NCBI GenBank assembly: GCA_001771235.1
Contig: METF01000125.1
Span: 1 to 17,641, forward strand
Length of the DNA stretch: 17,641 nucleotides
Source: Candidatus Zhuqueibacterota bacterium RBG_16_48_16
Lineage (GTDB): Bacteria > Zhuqueibacterota > Zhuqueibacteria > Residuimicrobiales > Sediminimicrobiaceae
Direction of reading: 5' to 3'
The first letter of the stretch is position 1. Each line of letters starts with the position of its first letter. Under the pieces are notes generated by a model, which did no database searches, was not told where the DNA came from, and was given only the letters and a program-made list of their open reading frames with translations. Position numbers and translations under genes: made by a program. Shown piece after piece: positions 7,412 through 14,762 of this stretch.

Positions 7412-8377
7412 CTATGCGATCTGTGAATCCTCACCTGCCTGATCTCCAAAATAGATGAAACGGTTTAGCAAATTAATATATTGGCTCCATTTCCTGTCCG
7501 GTTCCCGGTCACGCAGGGTGATTCTGTCGATCGCGTTGAGCTTGGAATCAATCTCATCCGCAAAATATAATACAAAGGCTTCCCTGGTCATCGGTACGAC
7601 CGGAGAGCCGTTTTCCAAAGCCCCCTGGTGTGACAAGATAAGGTGGAGCAATTGGGCGCTCAGCTCTTTGGGGAAATCATCGCAGGCTTCGATTAGTGAG
7701 GCGATTTTATGAAAACCAATAGTAATATGCCCATGCAGCCTGCCTCTATCCGTAAATTCGATGTAGCCTTTGGTTTGGTACTCGTCTATCTTGCCGATGT
7801 CGTGAACAAGCGCTCCGGTAATTAAGAGAGCCCTATTCAAGGTTGGATAAACATCGGATAAATGCGAAACGAGCTTTGCCACAGACAACGTATGCTCCGC
7901 TAATCCAAGCTTATAACAGTGATGCCAGAGTTTGCCCCCAGGAGTCCTGGCAAAGTTTTTCCAGAAAGATTCATCTTTGTATAATTTATTCAAGAGTCCT
8001 TTTAAGAAAGGATTTTCAACACCGTCAATCATTTCGGTTATTTCTTTTTTGAGATTCTCTTCATTCATTGGCGATGTTGGCAAAAATCTCTCCGGATCGA
8101 TACCATCGCTCTCTGTGGCAGGACGAATTTTGTTTACGGACAAATGAACGTTATTTTTCCAGTCGATCACCGAAGCTTGCACCTTTACCGGCGTGCCTTC
8201 CGATAATTCACTGTACCTCTTTTCCGCCTCTGTCCACAACGAGCCGAATATCCGTCCTTTCTCGTTGGTCAGCTCGACAGAAAGGTAAAATTCATCCGAG
8301 TTGTGTTTTTTACGTAATTCTTTTTTTCGAAGGATAAAAAATTCGGTAATGGATTGCCCGGGTGTGAAATGTCTCAT
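7412..8377 (-). CDS. yhaM: YhaM-type 3'-5' exoribonuclease (OB-fold plus HD domain)
   Basis: A cytoplasmic protein of 321 aa, close to the roughly 314 aa of Bacillus YhaM, which trims RNA and DNA 3' ends in a metal-dependent way. An N-terminal OB-fold nucleic-acid-binding domain (about residues 1-85) has DEFYLSVELTNEKGRIFGSLW. A C-terminal HD phosphohydrolase domain has metal-site candidates His162 (GLAEHTLSVAKL), His192-Asp193 (ALVHDIGKID), His215/His217 (GRLHGHI), His250 (ILSHQG) and Asp274 (YFADEID). The frame stays open upstream to a TTG at 8464, but ATG at 8377 is preceded by AAGGGGG with ideal spacing and matches the family N-terminus, so I start there. It stands alone, with unrelated envelope genes on both sides. 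Family assignment is firm; activity is inferred. Confidence 0.9.
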   Translation of the reverse strand: MRHFTPGQSITEFFILRKKELRKKHNSDEFYLSVELTNEKGRIFGSLWTEAEKRYSELSEGTPVKVQASVIDWKNNVHLSVNKIRPATESDGIDPERFLPTSPMNEENLKKEITEMIDGVENPFLKGLLNKLYKDESFWKNFARTPGGKLWHHCYKLGLAEHTLSVAKLVSHLSDVYPTLNRALLITGALVHDIGKIDEYQTKGYIEFTDRGRLHGHITIGFHKIASLIEACDDFPKELSAQLLHLILSHQGALENGSPVVPMTREAFVLYFADEIDSKLNAIDRITLRDREPDRKWSQYINLLNRFIYFGDQAGEDSQIA

Positions 8378-8737
8378 GGTTTCCCCCTTGCCGGCTATTG
8401 GGCTGTAAACAGGTATTTGTAAAAAACTGCTTGCGTAAATTGGATTAGCATAGCGAGTATTCAACTGTTAAAGATTTATCATTCAAGCTGCTGCGACACT
8501 CAAGTTGCGAGAATACTCAGCCCTAAACGCATGGCTTTGCATAGGATTTATTCTTAGGGAATTTTACGAATTCTTTTCAAGAAATCAACAATTAAATTAA
8601 CCTGCATAATTCATTCGCCACAAATGCACATGGATTATAAAATTAATTATGACGATTCACGTTTTTGTTAATTAATCAGGTTAGATAAGTAGGCCCCTTG
8701 GCATACGTTATTCATTCGGGTTCCCCCAAGCCAGCGC
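8378..8737. other. Gene-free region upstream of yhaM-like gene
   Basis: About 360 AT-rich bases without a credible gene. It contains the yhaM Shine-Dalgarno sequence (just after 8377), an inverted repeat ccctaa (8521-8526) / ttaggg (8554-8559), and a 9-base direct repeat attcattcg (near 8612 and 8712). No intrinsic terminator for the YjbH-like gene and no strong promoter for yhaM could be recognised. Confidence 0.4.
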
Positions 8738-9628
8738 TCACTTTACCGAGCTCGTATAGCTGAACCGTATCAGCCGCACTTTACCTGGAACCTGCGTTCC
8801 ATCCATCAAGTCAACACCATCTGCGAGTATATTTTTATAAACAAACTCAAAGAACATGGACTCGGTTAGTGCCCACCTCAGCCCAATATTAAAAAAGCCT
8901 TTACCTCCATTGAGCTGTTCATCGTTGATGCCGAAATCGTATTCAAAAAGAGTCGTAATATCTTTGCTCAACTGGCTATCCATCGCCATGAACACGGTCG
9001 GGTCGTTATCAACATATTTACCAATGCTGTTTCTCCCTTCGAGGCTGAGACTGATGCCTCCGTGCAATCCGACGCGAATCAGCGATGGATCAAAGGCTTT
9101 GGACATCATGACGTAAAACCCGCGGGACTTGACCGTATACCGGTTATCCATGATCGCCAATTGATCTTTATTTACGCTATCCGGTAATACTGTATCGTAC
9201 TCAGTCCACCACTGGCCCCATCCCTGCGAGTCAAAGCCAACGACCAGAGCCGGCAATTTGAGATTTTCTTCGATGACTCTGTAAACGAGCTGAACGCCTG
9301 GCATCTTGTTGAAAGAAACCGTCTGCCCACCCAGCATGTTGGTGCCACCGTAGGCCACGCCCAACATAAAATAGCGGGAAATGCCTACGGATATCTTGGC
9401 CAGAGCACCGCCGTTTTCATACAACCTTATACTTGTTTCCAGATCACCACCCCTAAGTATGCTCGCCGTCGGCAGGTCAATCAGGTGTATTGGCTTGGAA
9501 AAATAAGAATCTCTTTTTACATAGGTGCTTCCGGATGTGAGCGTTCGATCGTTGACCTGGCCAAAAATCGACGTAAAAATAAAAAGACAACAGACGGCTG
9601 ATAATTTTAATAGGGATTTGATAACCAT
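8738..9628 (-). CDS. Outer-membrane beta-barrel protein, YjbH-like
   Basis: A 296-aa predicted exported barrel. The signal peptide (residues 1-23, ending IFG before QVN) is clear. The mature part has LPTASILRGGDLETSIRLYE, GGALAKISVGISRYFMLGVA and LKLPALVVGFDSQGWGQWW, a pattern seen in YjbH/GfcD-related proteins linked to exopolysaccharide export, and then repeated amphipathic strands. The frame is open up to 9766, but ATG at 9628 has a Shine-Dalgarno AAAGGAAG about 6 bases before it and starts the signal peptide, so it is the real start. The gene has its own promoter (9669-9697) with a 22-bp palindrome just upstream. No polysaccharide gene lies in the window, so the function remains open. The family link is by eye and moderate. 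Confidence 0.75.
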   Translation of the reverse strand: MVIKSLLKLSAVCCLFIFTSIFGQVNDRTLTSGSTYVKRDSYFSKPIHLIDLPTASILRGGDLETSIRLYENGGALAKISVGISRYFMLGVAYGGTNMLGGQTVSFNKMPGVQLVYRVIEENLKLPALVVGFDSQGWGQWWTEYDTVLPDSVNKDQLAIMDNRYTVKSRGFYVMMSKAFDPSLIRVGLHGGISLSLEGRNSIGKYVDNDPTVFMAMDSQLSKDITTLFEYDFGINDEQLNGGKGFFNIGLRWALTESMFFEFVYKNILADGVDLMDGTQVPGKVRLIRFSYTSSVK

Positions 9629-9668
9629 CGCAAGCTTCCTTTGGTCCGTTAATTCTGAAATTTGCGAA

Positions 9669-9697
9669 AATTTACTACATATAGTATTTAAAGTCAA
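9669..9697 (-). promoter_or_regulatory. Promoter of the YjbH-like gene
   Basis: In minus sense, TTGACT (9692-9697), a 17-base spacer and TAAATT (9669-9674). It is about 40 bases from the start codon at 9628. A palindrome at 9701-9722 abuts the -35 box. Confidence 0.55.
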
Positions 9698-9700
9698 GCA

Positions 9701-9722
9701 GTATAACAATATAATGTTATAC
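9701..9722. promoter_or_regulatory. 22-bp palindrome next to promoter, candidate operator
   Basis: gtataaca (9701-9708) and tgttatac (9715-9722) form a perfect 8-bp inverted repeat around a 6-base AT core. It lies 3 bases upstream of the -35 box of the YjbH-like gene, where an activator or repressor dimer would bind. It lacks the GC-rich stem and T-run of a terminator. Confidence 0.45.
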
Positions 9723-9808
9723 CCGATTCCTGGCTTCTTGCACCCTTTTTCATCAACATTCATCACCCAGGCGGAACTGACCTGGCATCTGTTTGATCGC
9801 GCCCATTC

Positions 9809-10405
9809 TTATACTTTGATGAAAACCGAAAAGCCCACACCTACCTGGAACAGGGTACGGCCTTTATCATACAACGGCGGGTTGGGCAAAAGGTATATGA
9901 ATTCGAACTTTGTTCTGAGCACGGTAAATTTGCCAAAACCGGCATGCGTTCCGATGCCGACAGAATAGGCGCCTCCGGAGGATGAAGCCGTTTCCCGGCC
10001 TGATTTGGATTGCGTCTCCAGCCAAAATCCCGCCGCAACCGAGGCAAATACACCGGCGGTAATACCTACATCGCGTGCCATCCAGGTTTGCCGCCGTTCA
10101 TCATAGGATGATATCATGTCAATAATTCTATACGAAAATCCGATCGTGCTGATTGTAGCTATATTGGTGGAATCACCGCCAAAACTCAACATGATATTCG
10201 GCTCGACATCTACGACCAAATTGCGATCCAGATAAAAACCGATGAGCCAGTCAATGTTCATACTGTTGTTGGTGACATTTTTGCTTCCCGATTCACTTTT
10301 GAAATAAAATAATCCACCGGTCTCAATCGCTCCTTTCCTCTGGGCCTGGGCTACGGATGACAAAATGATCAGAAAAAGGATCAAGCTCCTCATTGCTCGC
10401 TGCAT
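9809..10405 (-). CDS. Small predicted outer-membrane beta-barrel protein
   Basis: A 198-aa protein of no family I recognise. The signal peptide is clear (MRSLILFLIILSSVAQAQ, residues 5-22, cleavage probably after AQA). The mature part shows alternating hydrophobic strands (ETGGLFYFKSES, IDWLIGFYLDRNLVVDVEP, KFTVLRTKFEFIYLLP) and ends in a strand with aromatic residues (VGVGFSVFIKV), as expected of an 8- to 10-stranded barrel of about 175 residues. The ATG at 10405 has GGAGG four bases upstream; a second ATG at 10393 is less well placed. It follows the TonB-domain lipoprotein by 11 bases on the same strand, so the two form an operon and may act together in the outer membrane. Confidence 0.75.
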   Translation of the reverse strand: MQRAMRSLILFLIILSSVAQAQRKGAIETGGLFYFKSESGSKNVTNNSMNIDWLIGFYLDRNLVVDVEPNIMLSFGGDSTNIATISTIGFSYRIIDMISSYDERRQTWMARDVGITAGVFASVAAGFWLETQSKSGRETASSSGGAYSVGIGTHAGFGKFTVLRTKFEFIYLLPNPPLYDKGRTLFQVGVGFSVFIKV

Positions 10406-10416
10406 AAAACCTCCAT

Positions 10417-11232
10417 TTAATTCTTTTCGAGTATCTGTTCCTGAAGCTCATCCAGCCGTTTTTCAATTTGTTTGATAAGCTCGCGATTTTTCTGCTGGTC
10501 GCGGTCGGATTTCAATGATGCCATGCGAATTTCATATTCCATATCGACAAGCTCCTTAGTCAGGTCTCTTTTTACTAATTCCTCAAACTCACTATCAGGA
10601 TACCGTTCCAGGAAATCGTCCAACGCGGCGCAGGGAGCGGCATACGCATTCCAAAAATCGCTATAGCGGTTGCGGATTGCGTTCGTCACCGTGGCGCGAA
10701 TAAAAGTGTTTATCGAGACGTCATCGTACTTTTTGACATAGTTGACCAGGCCGGCATTGTTGGTATAAAGCTGTCGGAGCAGCCGGTTCTGCTCCTTCCG
10801 GTCCTCTCCGGCCATTTCGATTTGCTGGTGCACTAACAACACATCGTTCAGCCATCTTTCCTTATCAAAATACACCTCGCTCAGCTTATATCTCAAAACC
10901 AGTCTCGTCCAGGAGCTTATCGGCTTTTTATCAATCATGCCCGGGGTAAACTCTACAGTTTTGGAAAATTCTAACGCCGCATCATCGAGTAGCTTATAGC
11001 CCGACGATTTTTCTAATCTCACGTCCTCGGCTTTGCCTTCTTCGGTCACGTAAACAGCGACCTGCACCTGCCCCTCGATTTTTTCCAGTTGCGCGGCTAT
11101 CGGGTAATCAAGCTCTACATCCGAAGCAACTCTGGGTGAGCGATAGCGACTGTGCCCGCAATTGAAGAGTGAACAAAAAATGAAGGACAAGAGAAAAATA
11201 CAAAGTATGTATTTTGCCGGATACCGTGCCAT
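10417..11232 (-). CDS. Predicted lipoprotein with TonB C-terminal domain and helical tail
   Basis: A 271-aa protein. A hydrophobic N-terminus (8-24) ends in a possible lipobox at Cys25 (SLFNC; Asn at -1 is unusual). Right behind it is a TonB C-terminal-type domain (about 43-116): DYPIAAQLEKIEGQVQVAVY, VTEEGKAEDVRLEKSSGY, LLDDAALEFSKTVEFTPG, then WTRLVLRYKL. The rest (117-271) is helical and charged, ending in a likely coiled coil (KSDRDQQKNRELIKQIEKRLDELQEQILEKN in part, about 243-271). The Pro-rich periplasm-spanning linker of classical TonB is missing, so this is probably not a standard energy transducer. It starts an operon with the small barrel protein. A hairpin at 11266-11287 separates it from the gene upstream. 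Confidence 0.8.
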   Translation of the reverse strand: MARYPAKYILCIFLLSFIFCSLFNCGHSRYRSPRVASDVELDYPIAAQLEKIEGQVQVAVYVTEEGKAEDVRLEKSSGYKLLDDAALEFSKTVEFTPGMIDKKPISSWTRLVLRYKLSEVYFDKERWLNDVLLVHQQIEMAGEDRKEQNRLLRQLYTNNAGLVNYVKKYDDVSINTFIRATVTNAIRNRYSDFWNAYAAPCAALDDFLERYPDSEFEELVKRDLTKELVDMEYEIRMASLKSDRDQQKNRELIKQIEKRLDELQEQILEKN

Positions 11233-11265
11233 GGAAAGCCCTGGATTTTGTTCTTAAAATGAATA

Positions 11266-11287
11266 GCCCCACAGAAAACTGTGAGGC
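11266..11287 (-). terminator. Possible terminator after the PorV/OmpP1-like gene
   Basis: In minus sense GCCTCACAG, loop TTTT, CTGTGGGGC form a 9-bp stem with one G-T pair. It lies 56 bases past the stop codon at 11343. The sequence after it (TATTCATTTT) is only a broken T-run, so termination may be partial. Confidence 0.45.
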
Positions 11288-11342
11288 CAAAGTTCAACTT
11301 AAAAATGTGAACACGCTGTATTATTTACCCCTGGAAAAATCA

Positions 11343-12737
11343 CTAAAACCGAATGGAGAGAGTTCCGATGATTTTATCATAAGACATATCTTCCAGGGTG
11401 CTATATTTTGTCAAATTATCAACTGTCGTTTTTTCCCATATACCATGCACCAGCCCGACGTCGACCATCACTTGCTTGTCGAGCTGCAGGCTCGCTCCTG
11501 CCGTGTAATACTCCTTATCAGGCATATATTCGGCATTTCTGTAAGGCGACGGAGAGCTGAAAAAGCCCGCCCGCACACGCGCCTTTATAAGTGGAATGTA
11601 AGCTTCAGCACCCAAATGTATTTTCGCGACGGATTGCAGCTCGTCTTTGATCCGTGCATTGACCTCGGTCTTGGTCATGCCATAAATCGGCGGATCGGTT
11701 CTGAATTTTGCCTGCGACCAATCCTTAAATTCGAATCCACCAGCAAACAAAAAGTTCAAGAATTTGAATGAAGCGCCAAAGTTGAAGCCATAGGGTTCCT
11801 GTATCTGGTATTCATATTCTCCTTCGTCCGAAAACGGAAAAGGCTCGCTTTCATTATCATAATACTCATCCCAGCTCTCGCTCCAGGTCTCTTTGATTGT
11901 GTACCTGGTTGGCGTAACAATGGCCGCTCCGATGTTTAGCCCGGTACCGAATCGATAGAAAGCACCGACCTTGACATTGACTCCGCTAAATTCCGATGAA
12001 ATGCGCTGATTATAATCCCAGTAATCCAAATCGGAAAAGATTTGACTTGCCTCATCGAACGGCGTATTATAAAGATTGTAAACATCTTCTTCGCTGAACC
12101 GCACGCTATAGTCGTCCGTCCCGCCCACAAAATTGAGTGTGGCCCCAAGATAAAAATCTTTCTGCACTTCCATGGCGCCGGCGATGGAGAAATGATTGAG
12201 GCTGCCTTCATCGAGGACGGTTTCATTTTGATAGAGATTCCCATTGACCGTCGTTGAGGCGCCTTCGTAGGTTGGGATGACGATATCCTTATAAGCCGCA
12301 TAACCCTCGTTAAAGCCTTCTACTTTGACAATATTGTCAAAATCGCGAACCTTGTTATAGCCGATACCAAATACCAGGCTTCCTCGATAGGTTGGCACTG
12401 GCATGACAATGCCGACGGAATTAAGCCGGGAAAAGCTCGTCTGTCCTTTTATTTTTTCGCCGAGAAAAGAAGCGTTATTGGTAATTTCGTTATGCGAAAA
12501 ACCGAGATTCAATTCGCCTCTTCTCAGTTGTGCCAGTCCGGCAGGATTCCAATAAATGGCAGAATAATCGTCAGCCACACCAACATAAGCACCACCCATG
12601 GCCATCGCCCTTGTGCCGACACCTAATTCTTCACCGAGGAAGAAAATCTCTTCCTGTGCCAGGCTGCTTTGCGTCAATAGCAATGGCAGCATTAAGAGGG
12701 ACAGGATCATAGATTTGTTAGATTGAGCGAATTTCAT
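11343..12737 (-). CDS. PorV/OmpP1-like outer-membrane beta-barrel protein
   Basis: A 464-aa exported barrel. The signal peptide is residues 1-28 (ending SLAQ). The block GTRAMAMGGAYVGVADDYSA followed by IYWNPAGLAQL (residues 41-71) is the hallmark of the PorV/UPF0164 and OmpP1/FadL-like group of 14-stranded barrels. Members carry hydrophobic compounds or serve as partners in type IX secretion. The remainder is regular beta strands, and the chain ends in an aromatic residue (TLSIRF), as barrel-assembly substrates do. GGAG stands 8 bases before the ATG. The lipoprotein gene upstream ends 67 bases away on the same strand, so co-transcription is likely. No type IX secretion genes or type A/B sorting domains are in the window, so a PorV role is not supported beyond family resemblance. 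Confidence 0.85.
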   Translation of the reverse strand: MKFAQSNKSMILSLLMLPLLLTQSSLAQEEIFFLGEELGVGTRAMAMGGAYVGVADDYSAIYWNPAGLAQLRRGELNLGFSHNEITNNASFLGEKIKGQTSFSRLNSVGIVMPVPTYRGSLVFGIGYNKVRDFDNIVKVEGFNEGYAAYKDIVIPTYEGASTTVNGNLYQNETVLDEGSLNHFSIAGAMEVQKDFYLGATLNFVGGTDDYSVRFSEEDVYNLYNTPFDEASQIFSDLDYWDYNQRISSEFSGVNVKVGAFYRFGTGLNIGAAIVTPTRYTIKETWSESWDEYYDNESEPFPFSDEGEYEYQIQEPYGFNFGASFKFLNFLFAGGFEFKDWSQAKFRTDPPIYGMTKTEVNARIKDELQSVAKIHLGAEAYIPLIKARVRAGFFSSPSPYRNAEYMPDKEYYTAGASLQLDKQVMVDVGLVHGIWEKTTVDNLTKYSTLEDMSYDKIIGTLSIRF

Positions 12738-12804
12738 TCTCTTATCTCCTATGACATTTCGCCTGATGTAAATGTTTTGCCAACTCGTTCGCTAAAACAC
12801 CTGA

Positions 12805-13854
12805 TTATCTTCGCCGTCCACCGGAAGAGCTGCTGCCGGAAGATGATCGACTTCCGCTGGAGGAAGAACCTGATCCCGAACTTGAGGACGAGCTGCCTGA
12901 TGATCGGGAAACGCTCTGGCCGCCGGATGACGATTTTCCTGATGATGAAGATGATGACGGCCGCGAATTTCCTGAAGAGCTTCCGCTGCTTGAGCGCTTC
13001 CTCGTCACCTCGCGCGATTTATTATCGCTTGATGGTTCGGAGGAGCTTTTGCGAGCCGTTGCCGAGCGCGATGTACGACTACTGGGAGTTCTTTTCACAG
13101 CCTCGGGAGGGGATTGTTTTGTCAAAGATGGCTTCTTGGTAACTTCTTCATCTGATGAGCTGGACTTTACGGTTCTCGTTCGTTTGGCTTCAGGCTGGCT
13201 ATTTGATGCAGGCGTAGAAATTTCCGGCCTGGTGGATGTAGTACGTTGCGTGCTCGTTCGCACTGCGGTTCTTCTGGTCGATGTCCGCTGACCCGTGTCT
13301 ACCGCCGGCTGTGAAGACGGGACATCGTCTCCCCTTACGCCGACGCGAACCGGCTCTCGGGTTGCCACTCTTCTTTTATCAAAATCACGTTGTTTATACG
13401 GATAACTGCGACCGCCATCGCCACCGCCGCCATATCCATAAGAGGGATAATGGTGGTGGTAATATGCCCAGCCACCATAGTGGGAAACTGGGGCCCAATA
13501 AAACGGATCGCCTGAATACACATAGACGCCATACCAGGGGTCCCAATAATGATGATATCGCCACCAGCTATAATCCCGGTAATACCAGTAAGGCTCATAC
13601 CACCAATAATCCATATAGAGTGGAGCGGGATAGCCGCCAATATAAACATCCTGATCATAATGCTGGATGATGACATCTCTTTCTGTATCTTCCTCAGCAG
13701 ACGTTGTGTCGGATTCCAAATAATAGTCGCCATAGTAATCATCATCGTCCGCCGAATCGTGTGCCCTTCCGATTTGGGTATAACAACCCTGGAACAGCAA
13801 CGATGAAGCAACTATCAGGAAGAACAGCAGGGCGAATCCTTTTAGCCATTTCAT
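12805..13854 (-). CDS. Unusual lipoprotein: acidic stretch, Tyr/Trp/His-rich domain, Ser/Arg-rich tail
   Basis: A 349-aa protein I cannot assign to a family. A signal sequence (1-23) ends in a lipobox-like FQGC with Cys24. Then come an acidic stretch (31-60, with DDDD), an extremely aromatic domain (66-141, 22 Tyr and 9 Trp in 76 residues, with His and Gly, e.g. YMDYWWYEPYWYYRDY), a Gly patch (142-149), a Thr/Arg-rich linker (150-230) and a low-complexity tail. Residues 288-349 hold 39 Ser of 62, plus Gly and Arg, and end GGRRR. It looks like a surface-anchored protein with a sticky aromatic module and a disordered basic tail. The start is firm: GGAGG lies 8 bases upstream and the signal sequence follows. 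It is encoded ahead of the PorV-like gene and has a promoter at 13915-13943. The reading frame is intact through the repeats, and the Ser codons are varied, which argues for a real protein. Confidence 0.75.
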   Translation of the reverse strand: MKWLKGFALLFFLIVASSLLFQGCYTQIGRAHDSADDDDYYGDYYLESDTTSAEEDTERDVIIQHYDQDVYIGGYPAPLYMDYWWYEPYWYYRDYSWWRYHHYWDPWYGVYVYSGDPFYWAPVSHYGGWAYYHHHYPSYGYGGGGDGGRSYPYKQRDFDKRRVATREPVRVGVRGDDVPSSQPAVDTGQRTSTRRTAVRTSTQRTTSTRPEISTPASNSQPEAKRTRTVKSSSSDEEVTKKPSLTKQSPPEAVKRTPSSRTSRSATARKSSSEPSSDNKSREVTRKRSSSGSSSGNSRPSSSSSSGKSSSGGQSVSRSSGSSSSSSGSGSSSSGSRSSSGSSSSGGRRR

Positions 13855-13863
13855 GATTATATC

Positions 13864-13876
13864 CTCCTTTAAGGAG
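13864..13876 (-). promoter_or_regulatory. Shine-Dalgarno sequence of the aromatic/RS lipoprotein inside a small hairpin
   Basis: In minus sense CTCCT-TAA-AGGAG overlaps the GGAGG ribosome-binding site, which begins one base into the right arm. A 5-bp stem with a 3-base loop could lower initiation. The stem is short, so the effect may be slight. Confidence 0.35.
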
Positions 13877-13914
13877 AGTACAAATAAAATTTAAATTCTG
13901 CAATCAGACAAGTG

Positions 13915-13943
13915 AATATAAAGTGATCGGTTTTATTATCCAA
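13915..13943 (-). promoter_or_regulatory. Predicted promoter of the aromatic/RS lipoprotein gene
   Basis: In minus sense, TTGGAT (13938-13943), a 17-base spacer and TATATT (13915-13920), about 60 bases before the start codon. The 222-base gap to the upstream tonB gene supports an independent unit. Confidence 0.45.
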
Positions 13944-14076
13944 AGACATTTCTCACTTCTTTTTTAACAATATTGCTCATTGATTTCATTCACACCAATC
14001 AAACGACAGGGCGTGACTAAAGTTTGTGATATTATACACAATCTCCAGAGACGATATTTATAACCAAAAATTTGCG

Positions 14077-14703
14077 TTAATCCGGCTTAAAACCATATTC
14101 ACACGACGTCCACATGGCCACAGGCTTGTCTGCCAGAGCAGCGGGATAATAACGGCTTTGGTATGCCGCCTCGATCGCTGCCTGTTCGCAGAATGCGCTT
14201 TCCGTTGAGTTAAAAGTTACGACGACGTTCACGACCTTGCCTCTTTTATCCACTTTTATCAACAATCCGACAACACCCGAAATGTTCTTTTTTTGATCCT
14301 CTTCCGGATAACCCGGAATGACCTGTCTGATGGGCCGGGGAGGGATCGTATCGGCTCGTGTAGCATTTAACACGCCTCTTCCAAAAGGCGAAAAACCGGC
14401 ATCTAAATCTATTACCGTCGAATCTATCGTCTCATCTTCAGGTACGCTCAAATCTTCCACCGGTAACGGAATCATCGGACGTAACGGCTTCTTAATTCCT
14501 CTTCTTATTTGTTGAACAGTTACGGGAACATCTTCGATTTTGATACTAAGATGAAGCTGTTTAGGTTCCATTAATTTCAATTCGATCTTTTTTGGCATGA
14601 ACAGGAAAAACAGGATGAGAGAAAGGAGGGAAATGGCGGTCGTCTTTTCCAACCGCAAATAATAAGCCCTCATGAACTGCTTGTTAAGAGACAAGTTATT
14701 CAT
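14077..14703 (-). CDS. tonB: Energy transducer TonB
   Basis: A 208-aa inner-membrane protein that would pass proton-motive energy from ExbB/ExbD to outer-membrane receptors. It has a single membrane span (about 22-37, AISLLSLILFFLFMPK) after a short basic N-terminus. A periplasmic linker carries prolines (KKPLRPMIPLPVEDLSVPED, near 71-90). A TonB C-terminal domain (about 124-208) has IPGYPEEDQKKNISGVVGLL, KVDKRGKVVNVVV, CEQAAIEAAYQSRYYPA and a final strand. The linker is short for a protein that must span the periplasm. The frame opens with a TTG at 14730, but the first ATG is at 14703; neither has a good Shine-Dalgarno sequence. It follows batE by 59 bases on the same strand, so it may be the last gene of the bat operon. 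No exbB or exbD is visible. Confidence 0.85.
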   Translation of the reverse strand: MNNLSLNKQFMRAYYLRLEKTTAISLLSLILFFLFMPKKIELKLMEPKQLHLSIKIEDVPVTVQQIRRGIKKPLRPMIPLPVEDLSVPEDETIDSTVIDLDAGFSPFGRGVLNATRADTIPPRPIRQVIPGYPEEDQKKNISGVVGLLIKVDKRGKVVNVVVTFNSTESAFCEQAAIEAAYQSRYYPAALADKPVAMWTSCEYGFKPD

Positions 14704-14762
14704 AAAAGAACCAAGGCGGGCGCCATACAAAATGTAAGGGAAAAAACAGGGTCATCTTCGCT

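Noticed and set aside
8378..8464. 29-residue N-terminal extension of the YhaM-like protein
   Set aside because: It begins at TTG, does not resemble the family, and contains the strong ribosome-binding site of the ATG at 8377.
9629..9766. 46-residue N-terminal extension of the YjbH-like protein
   Set aside because: It would run through the predicted promoter and operator and place the signal peptide internally; the ATG at 9628 has a good ribosome-binding site.
12754..12775. Inverted repeat acattt/aaatgt upstream of the PorV-like gene as an operator or terminator
   Set aside because: Only six AT-rich base pairs with a 10-base loop and no T-run; likely chance.
12723..13811. Several reading frames overlapping the aromatic/RS lipoprotein gene, on both strands
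   Set aside because: They are by-products of low-complexity codons (Ser, Arg, Tyr). None has a start signal or sensible composition, while the chosen frame has a signal peptide and ribosome-binding site.
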